Below, piece by piece: positions 19,501 through 26,748 of a DNA stretch of 64,000 nt. Source of the DNA: an uncultured Prevotellaceae bacterium (GTDB taxonomy: Bacteria > Bacteroidota > Bacteroidia > Bacteroidales > Bacteroidaceae); assembly GCA_900319385.1 (NCBI GenBank), contig ONOG01000006.1:27216-91215 (forward strand), read 5' to 3'. The notes below the pieces were generated by a model. It had not been told where the DNA came from and made no database searches. It saw only the letters and a program-made list of their open reading frames with translations. The stretch's first letter is position 1. Every line of letters begins with the position of its first letter. The position numbers and the translations under genes are program-made.

Positions 19501-20073
19501 GTCGCTCAAGCGTGCGGTGAGTGTACCCTTGAAGTCCTTGCTCTGCACATACAGGCGCAGGTCGTAGCGGTCGCCGGCCTTCAGACCCATGCCCCAGTAG
19601 CCGGTGTTGGTGAGGATGGCACAGCCACCTTCCTGCACGTCGCTGATGCGCAGCTGCATGGCGTGTGGCGTGTTGGGGTGGAGCGGCACAGCCGGAGCCA
19701 GCACCTCGTGGGCAACCTGGCATCCTTGGCCTTCCACTTTCCAGCCCTGCATCTTCTTTTGCTCGACGTTCCAGGGAATGGACCACTTGCGGTTGGTCTT
19801 GTGTTCATAGTTTGGACTATCGACCGCCACGGCGCGATTCCCGTCGAGGGTCATCGACGAGGGCAGCACGTGCTCCTCGAATCCGCGGTTCTGTACGAGT
19901 TCGGCATAGAGTCCGCCGTCGCCCGCATGGCTGATTTCTTCGAAGAAGATGCCGAAGAGGTTGGGCGAGACGAAGGCTCCACGCTGGTTGAGGTCGATAC
20001 GGATGGGCTCGGTCTGTGCCGACAAGCCCAGTGTGCACATCAGCAGCGCTGACGAAAGCAGTGTTCGTTTCAT
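16552..20073 (-). CDS. GH51 alpha-L-arabinofuranosidase fused to GH43
   Basis: The 1173-residue protein has a signal peptide (MKRTLLSSALLMCTLGLSAQ). It starts with a GH51 arabinofuranosidase: PNLFGIFFEEISHAGDGGLY near residue 40, the acid/base glutamate in EIGNENVGPEY and the nucleophile in YVGEYACN, with a carbohydrate-binding-like insert around 140-240. From about residue 845 a GH43 five-bladed propeller follows, with the aspartates of HPDVHDPVM and NAIDPNLV and the glutamate of AVEAPFILRHGDYYYL. The pair would remove arabinose side groups and cut alpha-1,5-arabinan within one polypeptide. No sorting tail is present, so it may act in the periplasm. Substrate is inferred from family. Confidence 0.9.
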   Translation of the reverse strand: MKRTLLSSALLMCTLGLSAQTEPIRIDLNQRGAFVSPNLFGIFFEEISHAGDGGLYAELVQNRGFEEHVLPSSMTLDGNRAVAVDSPNYEHKTNRKWSIPWNVEQKKMQGWKVEGQGCQVAHEVLAPAVPLHPNTPHAMQLRISDVQEGGCAILTNTGYWGMGLKAGDRYDLRLYVQSKDFKGTLTARLSDEQGRDLGSVSFKAKKWKQWTELTAVLTSTATTGQGQLRLEFGGQGTVLIDYVSLFPQNTFKGRKNGQRPDIAQMLVDLHPRFMRWPGGCIVEGATYENRVKWKETLGDPMTRRGEWDTWGYLATWGMGYHEFLQFCEDLGMDAMFVNNAGMSCSVRNGDYIADTTQLEPVVQDFRDAIDYALADLATNKWAKMRADAGHPAPFPLRYVEIGNENVGPEYVKHFNYIFRRLKAEYPRITFINTLGHTDPLLDQMPGRYMVDPHWYRDPNFFFNNNHLFDDAPRNHDIYVGEYACNAGVGQGNLLAALSEAAFILGMERNSDVVKMSSYAPLFENVNQPNWTCNLIHFDSDQVFGRASYYVQKMSAENRATYNVGVSETTTSGEPAPFTAGTVGLGTYATQSTYRNITLTTADGKSRQLSPADFRQLRGTWKVEADQLTQTSDEQHTMALLPDFKSDSYTLALQAKKLDGREGFFLYYGMDAEGRNGYTANIAGWNNSQTVVQLMRRGRSTDILSRRNRHQVEADRWYDLRLEVTPMLVTLYVDGEKVAEAKPATPTRLFCQAGYDDQKGEIVIKVVNGTEQNYKRSFSLSGAKEIQSQATAITLSGKAEEENSFDDPKRIAPVESYFTVGDSLFSYDFAPMSYTILRIKAKSPHQRRRGFGFDTKHPDVHDPVMAKGEDGRYYLFMTGMGVGVISSADLKEWKPEPGVLNPIPQWAREAVRGYGGHTWAPDISYHNGQWYLYYSCSTFGKNGSAIGLATNKTLDPTSTQFGWKDQGMVIRSQRGKDDFNAIDPNLVVDDKGNPWLTFGSFWDGIQLVKLSKKDFKTPKGKPVTISRRVGRRLTHAELNDVASWTVENGRDTIEAGPNAVEAPFILRHGDYYYLFVSFDFCCRGERSTYKTVYGRSKNVEGPYLDKKGQDMAHGGGTLLYGPNQDYFGVGHNAAYDMDGKTWFLAHAYEKAQNGRAKLFLRPMTFDAEGWIVTE

Positions 20074-20172
20074 GTTTTCTTATAGTTTTGATTTTAGTTT
20101 TTTAGATGCCACGCAGAGGCGCAGAGGCGCAGTGACCTCACTCCCCTGAGGAGAGCTGGGCGGAGGGGTCCG

Positions 20173-20388
20173 CTATGATTTAAGTATTATCTTTACCAAA
20201 TCGACCGACTCAGCTGCATGAGGTCGCGGTCGTGGTGCTGACGGGGTTCGCACTTGTTGTCCAGAATCATCGATGGGGCCATAGACGGTCGTCACACGAG
20301 TGTGTTCGCCAGCCGTAATCGGCTGTGCCTGTGCGGCCGTGGTCATGCCGACGCACAGCAGCAAGGAAAAGAACGCGCGTAGGTTCAT
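20173..20388 (-). CDS. short secreted protein, possibly frame-shifted remnant
   Basis: The ATG at 20388 gives a 71-residue protein with a clear signal peptide (MNLRAFFSLLLCVGMTTAAQ) and a proline/arginine-rich C-terminus. It has its own promoter at 20439-20446. In another frame the 3' half reads NKCEPRQHHDRDLMQLSRSIW, which looks more protein-like than the annotated end, so the gene may have suffered an indel. No function can be assigned. Between it and the arabinan gene (20074-20172) is a GCAGAGGC tandem segment. Confidence 0.5.
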   Translation of the reverse strand: MNLRAFFSLLLCVGMTTAAQAQPITAGEHTRVTTVYGPIDDSGQQVRTPSAPRPRPHAAESVDLVKIILKS

Positions 20389-20438
20389 AGTGCTTGTGTG
20401 TTTAGTTAGATAAAATGAATATTTAGGTGATGCATCCA

Positions 20439-20446
20439 CAAAGATA
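20439..20446 (-). promoter_or_regulatory. -7 promoter element for the 20173-20388 gene
   Basis: Minus-strand TATCTTTG lies 51 bp before the start codon. No good -33 element is seen. Confidence 0.5.
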
Positions 20447-20755
20447 CGAAAATCACATATTATATCCTCTCTTTCACGTATTACAATCGCGTTACACCTG
20501 CCGTCACCCGACGCTCTCACGCCCCCTGACAGGCCCTTTGCAACACGACATTCTGCCTCCCAAAACTTCGCAAAATGCCTTGCAAACTGGCAGCAGGCGC
20601 ACAGCAAAATCAGACAAGAGGCTCTATTACTATATAGACAGGCGTGCGGAAAAAAGTTTAACCTTCGCTGAAAACAATACTCAACTTTCGACAGTTGTGT
20701 TTTATACCATGAATAACATTTTCAAGTTCACGCTTTATATTCCCCTTCAGCAGGT

Positions 20756-20790
20756 AATAAAGCCGTAAGGCTTCCCAATTCATGGTTGCA
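20756..20790. repeat. dispersed 35-bp repeat, copy 1
   Basis: The segment reads AATAAAGCCGTAAGGCTTCC then ATTCATGGTTGC. Its near-identical complement is at 63086-63119. It contains the small palindrome GCCGTAAGGC. Confidence 0.8.
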
Positions 20791-20831
20791 ATAAAAGGAA
20801 TAATAGAAATGATTGGTGTCCAGCAAAAATC

Positions 20832-21062
20832 AGTCCCGAAGGGACGACAGACCACAGGCAGGGGTGAAGCGAAGCGCAACCCCTGCTAACGTACATGATA
20901 GAAGTGAAGCCCCGAAGGGGCGACAGGCAAAATGAATAGCTTGATATTGAATGTTCTTGTCTTTTATCTGTCGCCCCTTCGGGGCTACATTCCCTCCTTA
21001 ACACCAAGCAGGGGTTGCGCTTCGCTTCACCCCTGCCTGTGTTCTGTCGTCCCTTCGGGACT
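20832..21062. repeat. 231-bp near-perfect inverted repeat
   Basis: The outer 19 bp (20832-20850) are exactly complementary to 21044-21062. A further 35-bp block containing GCAGGGGTTGCGCTTCGC is also exactly complementary, and an inner GCCCCGAAGGGGC palindrome occurs in each arm, leaving a loop of about 40 bases. The arms generate spurious reading frames. It lies in the 1.25-kb gap 20389-21639, which has no gene I can support. Confidence 0.92.
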
Positions 21063-21184
21063 TTCCAAGTCCCCTGATACTCAAATACTATCCAATGCCA
21101 ATGGCAATGGAAAATACAGCAATCTCTTGCTTTTTTTTTACCAGACAGCAATCAATAAGAATAATAATTAGAAATCATTAGAAC

Positions 21185-21378
21185 TCATTCATGGTTTACA
21201 TTCATGACATTCATGGTATAAAAATATCACATCCACGGTTAACATTCATGTCATCCACGGTATGTATTCAGGTCATCCACGGTATAAACTCAAAATATCA
21301 TTGATATTTCTACAAATTCCAATGATATTCTTACAAATTGCATTGAGATTTTCAAAAATATCAATGATATTTTGACTT
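21185..21378. repeat. phased 22-bp plus 21-bp array, copy A
   Basis: Five units with GG at 21193, 21215, 21237, 21259 and 21281 (exactly 22 bp; consensus around CATCCACGGTAT) run without a break into four AT-rich units whose central TGA or TTGA recurs at 21303, 21324, 21345 and 21366 (exactly 21 bp). The AT units are imperfect palindromes of the type AAATATCAATGATATTT. The array lies between divergent promoters. Confidence 0.92.
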
Positions 21379-21483
21379 TGGTCGGTGGATTTCGGGTGAT
21401 TGATGTCAGGATTACAGCAGATTGACGTGCCTGTCAAGCAAAAAAACTTCGCGCTTTTGTTTCCATTTCACCTCACTTTTACG

Positions 21484-21491
21484 TAAATTTG
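21484..21491 (+). promoter_or_regulatory. -7 element upstream of the ECF sigma gene
   Basis: TAAATTTG matches TAnnTTTG. A TTTTG 24 bp upstream is somewhat too far for an ideal -33. The leader to the sigma start would be about 140 nt and contains a 36-codon frame (21533-21643) whose stop overlaps the sigma ATG as ATGA. Confidence 0.45.
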
Positions 21492-21639
21492 CAGGGAAGC
21501 TAAGGTTTTCCATCACCTCACACAAACAGCAGATGAAGAGAACAATCCCGACGGCGCGACTGACGCTGTGCAGCATGGCAGCAGAAAAACACGGAGGACT
21601 GAACTTAACTTTTTCCGACTTTGCACGTAAACAAAGTGT

Positions 21640-22128
21640 ATGACACGCACAGAGTTTGAACGGTCTGTCCGCCAGTTGCGGCCCGAGATGCTGAAGGTGG
21701 CTCGGAGCTTTTTCGCGTCGCCCGACGATGCCGAGGACGCTGTGCAGGACGCTCTGGTCAGGCTGTGGCAATATGCCGAGCGGATTGACACCCGTCAGAA
21801 CGTCGCCGGACTGGCTGTGCGTGTGACGAAAAACTGCTGTGTGAACCTGTGGCGAAGCAGGCAGAAGACCGACAACCAGCCGAGCGACGGAATCGACGCT
21901 TCTCCACACGAGCTGCTGGAGGCCGACGAACTGCGGAACGCACTGTTCAAGGCGGTCGATCAGCTGACTCCTCGCGAGCGCGAGCTCTTCACCCTGCGCC
22001 AGTGGGAGGGACTGTCGAACGACGACATCGCTCAGCGCACCGGCATCGCGAAAAATTCGGTGAAGGTGATGGTGTCGGGCGCACGGCACAAGCTGATGCA
22101 ACTGCTACGCCGCTTTTTGGAATCCTAA
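21640..22128 (+). CDS. ECF-type RNA polymerase sigma factor
   Basis: The 162-residue protein has sigma region 2 at about 10-75 (FFASPDDAEDAVQDALVRLW) and region 4 at about 105-155 (LTPRERELFTLRQWEGLSND with the helix-turn-helix DDIAQRTGIAKNSVKVMVSG). Regions 1 and 3 are absent, which defines the ECF class. It would direct RNA polymerase to a small regulon, probably envelope-related. The next gene encodes a single-pass membrane protein expected to be its anti-sigma factor. Confidence 0.93.
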   Translation: MTRTEFERSVRQLRPEMLKVARSFFASPDDAEDAVQDALVRLWQYAERIDTRQNVAGLAVRVTKNCCVNLWRSRQKTDNQPSDGIDASPHELLEADELRNALFKAVDQLTPRERELFTLRQWEGLSNDDIAQRTGIAKNSVKVMVSGARHKLMQLLRRFLES

Positions 22129-22134
22129 ACAAAG

Positions 22135-22773
22135 ATGACGACCATGACGAGCGAAAACAAGATTCAGCAACTCATCGACCGCTACATGGCTGGTGAGACT
22201 TCGCCGACCGACGAACGGGAGTTGGCACGACTGCTCGAAGCCCAGCACGACCTGCCCACCGACTGGGCAGCGGTGCGTGCGATGCTGGGCGAACTGACGC
22301 TGGGCGAACTGTGCTTCGACCGTATCGTGGAAAGACGCCGTCGGCGGCTGTGGCTGAGGCGCACGGCATGGGCTGCCGCTGCCTGTGCAGCCATCGTGCT
22401 GGCGTTGCTGTTCTGGCCCTCGGACATCGTGCCGACAAAGCCTCGGCAAATCTTCTTGTCCCAAGAAACGGTTCTGACAAAGGCCTGTCTGCCCACAACC
22501 ACCGACGCTCAGCCGACCACCGTTCCTCCCGAGCCCTCACGACCGATGGCACAGACGCCTGTCCGCCAGGAGCGACAGCCTCAGCCCCAACCGACGGTAG
22601 AGGAAGAGCCCTTGCTGGCAGAGGCCGACGTGATGGACGAAGCCATCTATCTCGAGCCCCTGACCGAAGAAATACCTTCCGCCGGAGAGTTGGCGATGAG
22701 CATACGCGAACGCGGAGAACGCCTTCAACAAAGAATTAGCAGCCAACGCGCTGAGAATGATTTTAATTTCTAA
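22135..22773 (+). CDS. single-pass membrane protein, probable anti-sigma factor
   Basis: The 212-residue protein has a cytosolic part of about 75 residues (IDRYMAGETSPTDERELARL), one membrane helix (TAWAAAACAAIVLALLFW, about 79-96) and a proline-rich exported part. The order and spacing (6 bp after the sigma gene) are those of an anti-sigma factor, and the GETSPTDERELARLL segment resembles the start of Bacteroidetes FecR-like or ZAS-less anti-sigma proteins. No zinc motif is visible. Function is inferred from topology and context. Confidence 0.7.
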   Translation: MTTMTSENKIQQLIDRYMAGETSPTDERELARLLEAQHDLPTDWAAVRAMLGELTLGELCFDRIVERRRRRLWLRRTAWAAAACAAIVLALLFWPSDIVPTKPRQIFLSQETVLTKACLPTTTDAQPTTVPPEPSRPMAQTPVRQERQPQPQPTVEEEPLLAEADVMDEAIYLEPLTEEIPSAGELAMSIRERGERLQQRISSQRAENDFNF

Positions 22774-22793
22774 CCCTTAACACCTTTCGACCA

Positions 22794-23918
22794 ATGAAAA
22801 CCAAGATTTGGACCACACTGATTGCCTGCACACTCATACCTGTGCTTGCCTTTGCCCAACCCAACGTACGGCTGGACAGCCTCGAACGGCTGTTCGAAGC
22901 CTCGGGCTTGAAGATTCATCGTTGCCAAAGTAACAGAAGAGGTCCATATATCACCCATACGGAAAGAGTTGATCATGTATGGGAGTGCGACACCAACACC
23001 ATGCCCCGTGACTACTTTATGCGTTGGGCGAACACCTATTTGGATATTTCCCATGAGGACTGGAAGGGAGATCCATTTCGGCAATGCGACGTGAATGAGG
23101 TGGTACGACGTTCACGACAAACCTTCGACAAGCTGATGGAAACGGCGCAAGAAAGTTACCATTTCGAAAAACACAGCGACAAAACCGACACCCTGCTATA
23201 CAGCATTGCGCTGTCGGGCTTTGGGGGGGACACGCTACGCAGTCATCCATATTTCAATCGACCGGCATATTATGAGAACGCACAAGAAACTGTCAGCCTT
23301 AAATTTACAAACTATAACGACCCCTTTTGGGGAAGTAAAACTCTGAGTTACAACCATGAATACAGAATTCCATTACCCGAACAGACCGAACAGTTCTTTA
23401 GGACAAAACTGGATGTCAAAGAATTTGAGGCGTTGTTAAAAAAGACCCTGAAGCATCGCCACGTGAAACTACGTCCCGTTCACTGGAAACACGATCCGAG
23501 CCTTTCGCCCAATGATTCCAAAGACTATACCCTCCTAGGTATATCTTCACACAACGAAGGCTACGGAGAAACGAGGGGTACAACCTACTACATCCCCGCC
23601 TCGGAGGAAGCCTTGGCTTACGAACTGCTCAACAAAGTTCTCTGCCTCACGAAGACGTATGTCGATGCACATCCGACAAACGACTATTATTTCACTCACA
23701 CACAAGGGTTCGACGGCTGTATGAATGAGATTTTGTCCTGCTGGCTCCACTTTGAAGGAGAGAATAAGGGCAGGCACTCCCTATTGTATCAATTATACGC
23801 CTACAAGGATGAGGCTGGCTACTACCTCCTCAGCATCGTCACCGACGGCGACGTGTTGATTCCGCGTCGCTGGCCGCGACTGAAGTCGTGGGTGAACGGA
23901 GTGAGAAAGGAGTGGTGA
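22794..23918 (+). CDS. secreted protein of unknown function in the sigma operon
   Basis: The 374-residue protein has a signal peptide (MKTKIWTTLIACTLIPVLAFAQ). The mature part is charged, rich in aromatic residues and histidine, and shows no motif I recognise. It begins 20 bp after the anti-sigma gene and ends at a terminator, so it is the third gene of a sigma/anti-sigma unit. It may be the signal sensor or a main target of the regulon. Its GC content is lower than its neighbours in the middle section, which could mean separate acquisition. Confidence 0.75.
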   Translation: MKTKIWTTLIACTLIPVLAFAQPNVRLDSLERLFEASGLKIHRCQSNRRGPYITHTERVDHVWECDTNTMPRDYFMRWANTYLDISHEDWKGDPFRQCDVNEVVRRSRQTFDKLMETAQESYHFEKHSDKTDTLLYSIALSGFGGDTLRSHPYFNRPAYYENAQETVSLKFTNYNDPFWGSKTLSYNHEYRIPLPEQTEQFFRTKLDVKEFEALLKKTLKHRHVKLRPVHWKHDPSLSPNDSKDYTLLGISSHNEGYGETRGTTYYIPASEEALAYELLNKVLCLTKTYVDAHPTNDYYFTHTQGFDGCMNEILSCWLHFEGENKGRHSLLYQLYAYKDEAGYYLLSIVTDGDVLIPRRWPRLKSWVNGVRKEW

Positions 23919-23923
23919 CAAAA

Positions 23924-23968
23924 AAAGCCTCCCCGCAGACTTCCAATGAGGAAACTGGGGGAGGCTTT
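23924..23968. terminator. bidirectional terminator between convergent genes
   Basis: AAAGCCTCCCCGCAG pairs with CTGGGGGAGGCTTT (one bulge), with A/T runs on both sides. It serves the sigma operon and the DUF3467 gene. Confidence 0.85.
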
Positions 23969-23987
23969 GAAGTGCAATGCCGCTTGC

Positions 23988-24314
23988 TTAGGCTTCGCCG
24001 GGGTTCATGTTGAACGGCGCGATGGTAGCTCCCGGACGGGGCTGCTGACGCTGTTGCAGCTGGATTTCGCCAAACTGCTGTTCATACTTCTGCAGGTTGT
24101 CCTGCAGGGCGAAGAGGAGTCGCTTGGCGTGTTCGGGAGCCATGACGACACGGCTGCGCACTTCGGCTTTCTGCATGCCAGGCATCATGCCGACGAAGTC
24201 GAGAATAAACTCGCTGGAAGAGTGGGTGAGGATGGCGAGGTTGCTATACACGCCTTGTGCCACCTCGGGCTTCAGCTCAATCTGAAGCTGCTTGTTTTGC
24301 TGTTCGTTTGCCAT
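23988..24314 (-). CDS. DUF3467 family protein
   Basis: The start is the ATG giving MANEQQNKQLQIELKPEVAQ (108 residues). The longer frame continues upstream into the divergent MATE gene and is not credible. The sequence GVYSNLAILTHSSSEFILDF and VVMAPEHAKRLLFALQDNL is characteristic of the DUF3467 family, small cytosolic proteins common in Bacteroidetes with no established biochemical role. A -7 element (24347-24354) lies 33 bp upstream. Confidence 0.88.
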   Translation of the reverse strand: MANEQQNKQLQIELKPEVAQGVYSNLAILTHSSSEFILDFVGMMPGMQKAEVRSRVVMAPEHAKRLLFALQDNLQKYEQQFGEIQLQQRQQPRPGATIAPFNMNPGEA

Positions 24315-24346
24315 AGGAATGTCTATATTATATGTATTAAGTGGTG

Positions 24347-24384
24347 CAAAGTTATGGATATTTTTTGGATTATTCGTAACTTTG
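24347..24384. promoter_or_regulatory. face-to-face divergent -7 elements
   Basis: TAACTTTG occurs on the minus strand at 24347-24354 (DUF3467 gene) and on the plus strand at 24377-24384 (MATE gene), only 22 bp apart. The two promoters must overlap in their -33 regions and may compete. This is the one short divergent region here without a 21/22-bp array. Confidence 0.7.
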
Positions 24385-24407
24385 CACCGCTTTTTTGGTA
24401 GAAAGAG

Positions 24408-25886
24408 ATGACTGACAGCACGACGACAACACTTTCGAGGACGGACGTGCTGCTGGAGCGTGTGCGTTCCGGCGGCACGGATTGGTCGTTGCGCGAACAG
24501 GTGGAGTTGGCTGTACGGCTGGCTGTACCTGCCATCCTTGCACAGATTTCCAGCATCGTGATGGAGTATATCGACGCGTCGATGGTGGGTCATCTCGGAG
24601 CTGCCAGCTCGGCGAGCATCGGTCTGGTGGCCACGACGACGTGGCTGTTCTGGGGACTGGGCAGCGCTGCATCGACCGGTTTTTCGGTGCAGGTGGCACA
24701 TAAGATTGGCGGCAACGACCCTGTGGGTGCGCGGGCTGTGCTCCGGCAGTCGCTGGTCGCCTGCCTCATCTTCAGCCTTGTGCTCATGTCGGTGGGCATC
24801 GCCATCAGCGACCGACTGCCCTACTGGCTGGGCGGCAGCGAGGACATCGCACACGAAGCCACCATGTACTTCCTCATCTGTGCGCTCTCCATGCCGGTGT
24901 TCCAGTTCCATTTCCTGACAAGCAGCATGCTGCGCTGCAGCGGCAACGTGAAGGTGCCCAGCCTGCTCAACATCCTCATGTGTGTGCTCGACGTGGTGTT
25001 CAACTTCTTCCTCATCTTCCCCACACGCGAGGTCACGCTGGGCGATCGCGTCGTCACCGTCCCTGGTTTCGGACTCGGAGTGGCTGGTGCAGCCCTAGGC
25101 ACGATGCTGGCTGGTTTTATCATCAGCCTGCTGCTGTTCTATTTTCTCTGCTTCCGTTCGGCCCACCTGCGCATCTTCGGCCGCAACATCTGGCGGCAGA
25201 CCACCTGGCGACATTTCGTGCCGACGAACATGGTGCTGCGCAAAGCCATCAAAATCAGTATGCCCATCGGGTGTGAACGAACCATCATGACGGGGGCACA
25301 AATCACCTCGACGATGATTGTCGCACCGCTCGGCATGATGGCCATCGCCGCCAACTCGTTCGGCATCAACGCAGAGAGTCTGTGCTACATGCCTGGCTAC
25401 GGAATTGCCGACGGCGCCACGACCCTCGTCGGACAGAGCATTGGTGCCAAGCGTCAGGACCTGGCGCGACGCTTTGCCCACATCACGGTCGTGATGGGCA
25501 TCTGCGTCATGGCGGTGATGGGGGTGGTGATGTATCTGGCTGCACCCGCGATGATGGGTGTGCTGACCCCCGTTCCCGAAATCATCGAACTGGGCACCGA
25601 AGCCCTGCGCATCGAGGCCTTTGCCGAACCGATGTTCGCTGCCGCCATCGTCTGCTACGGCGTGTTCGTCGGTGCCGGCGACACGCTCGTGCCGAGCACG
25701 ATGAACCTGTTCGCCATTTGGGCCGTGCGCATCACGCTGGCCATCGCCCTTGCTCCGGTGATGGGACTCAACGGCGTGTGGCTCGCCATGTGCATCGAGC
25801 TGAACCTGCGCGGCATACTCTTCCTCCTGCGTCTGCGAAGCAAGCGCTGGATCCCTAAAGATCTCCGAAAATTATCTTCAACATGA
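24408..25886 (+). CDS. MATE family efflux transporter
   Basis: The 492-residue protein shows 12 hydrophobic segments in two six-helix bundles, beginning LAVPAILAQISSIVMEYIDA with the MATE-typical MVGHLG, and GFSVQVAHKIGGND after helix 2. MATE proteins export cationic drugs or metabolites using Na+ or H+ gradients. The stop overlaps the DUF3737 start by four bases (ATGA), and a C-S lyase gene follows, so the three may share a role, for instance export of a sulfur compound. That link is inference. Confidence 0.93.
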   Translation: MTDSTTTTLSRTDVLLERVRSGGTDWSLREQVELAVRLAVPAILAQISSIVMEYIDASMVGHLGAASSASIGLVATTTWLFWGLGSAASTGFSVQVAHKIGGNDPVGARAVLRQSLVACLIFSLVLMSVGIAISDRLPYWLGGSEDIAHEATMYFLICALSMPVFQFHFLTSSMLRCSGNVKVPSLLNILMCVLDVVFNFFLIFPTREVTLGDRVVTVPGFGLGVAGAALGTMLAGFIISLLLFYFLCFRSAHLRIFGRNIWRQTTWRHFVPTNMVLRKAIKISMPIGCERTIMTGAQITSTMIVAPLGMMAIAANSFGINAESLCYMPGYGIADGATTLVGQSIGAKRQDLARRFAHITVVMGICVMAVMGVVMYLAAPAMMGVLTPVPEIIELGTEALRIEAFAEPMFAAAIVCYGVFVGAGDTLVPSTMNLFAIWAVRITLAIALAPVMGLNGVWLAMCIELNLRGILFLLRLRSKRWIPKDLRKLSST

Positions 25887-26740
25887 ATATTATCCAAAAC
25901 CAACACTTCGAAGGCGAACGTCCGCTCTTTGAAAGCCACGACCTGCGCCTGGAGCAGGTGACCATCGGCGAGGGCGAAAGTGCCATCAAGGAATGTAGCA
26001 ACATCGAAGCAGAGAACTGCTATTTCGAGGGGAAATACCCCTTCTGGCACGTCCACGGTTTCCGCATCGAGAATTGCCACTTCGCTGTCGGCGCACGTTC
26101 CGCCCTGTGGTACAGCGACCACCTCGTGATGAGGAACACACGCATCGACGGCCCGAAAATGTTCCGCGAAATGGAGAACATCGAACTGGAGAACGTCACC
26201 ATCAACGATGCCGACGAAATCTTCTGGCGCTGCCGCGACATCCGTGCCAAGAACCTCGAACTGCACGACGGAACCTATCCTTTCATGTTCTGCGAAAGGG
26301 TGTTTATCGACGGTCTGAAGAGCGATTCGAAGTACGTGTTCCAGTATTGCAAAAACATCGAACTGCACAACGCCCACATCGTGACCAAGGACTCGTTCTG
26401 GGAATGTGAGAATATTACCATCTGTGACTCGCACCTCGACGGCGAATACCTGGCATGGCACTCGAAGAACGTGCGCCTCGTGCGCTGCCACCTGGCGGGC
26501 GAACAGCTGCTGTGCTATGCCGACCGGCTGATTTTGGAGGACTGCACCTTCGACGCTCAGTGCGACCGTGTGTTTGAGTACAGCAACGTCCAGGCCAACA
26601 TTCGCGGTCATATCGAGAACATCAAGAACCCGACCAGTGGCCACATCATCGCCGACAGCATCGGCTCCGTCACCATCGACGAAAACATCAAACAGCCAGC
26701 CGACTGCGTGATTGAGACCCGCCAAGCACTTTCTAACTAA
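25883..26740 (+). CDS. DUF3737 family beta-helix protein
   Basis: The 285-residue protein is built from repeating strands of about 20 residues (for example IKECSNIEAENCYFEGKYPF, then FRIENCHFAVG and LVMRNTRIDGPK), the pattern of a right-handed parallel beta-helix. Family DUF3737 fits in length and motif. No signal peptide is present, so it acts in the cytosol. It overlaps the MATE gene by four bases and precedes patB by 8 bp. The function is unknown. Confidence 0.87.
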   Translation: MNIIQNQHFEGERPLFESHDLRLEQVTIGEGESAIKECSNIEAENCYFEGKYPFWHVHGFRIENCHFAVGARSALWYSDHLVMRNTRIDGPKMFREMENIELENVTINDADEIFWRCRDIRAKNLELHDGTYPFMFCERVFIDGLKSDSKYVFQYCKNIELHNAHIVTKDSFWECENITICDSHLDGEYLAWHSKNVRLVRCHLAGEQLLCYADRLILEDCTFDAQCDRVFEYSNVQANIRGHIENIKNPTSGHIIADSIGSVTIDENIKQPADCVIETRQALSN

Positions 26741-26748
26741 ATATACCT

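Noticed and set aside
20658..21171. several short frames with CSPLRGFTSIMYVSRGCASLHP-like products
   Set aside because: They are translations of the 231-bp inverted repeat in different frames and strands, not genes.
21185..21378. possible CRISPR array
   Set aside because: Units of 21-22 bp are directly abutting with no unique spacers, and no cas gene is in the window. The same applies to the arrays at 9.5, 37, 45 and 63.6 kb.
21533..21643. 36-codon frame (MKRTIPTARL...) overlapping the sigma factor start as ATGA
   Set aside because: A coupled leader peptide is conceivable, but there is no clear ribosome-binding site and the sequence lies partly in promoter DNA; not supported enough to call.
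24315..24911. longer version of the DUF3467 protein (307 residues)
   Set aside because: The extension would overlap the divergent promoters and 500 bp of the MATE gene, and its residues are low-quality antisense sequence.
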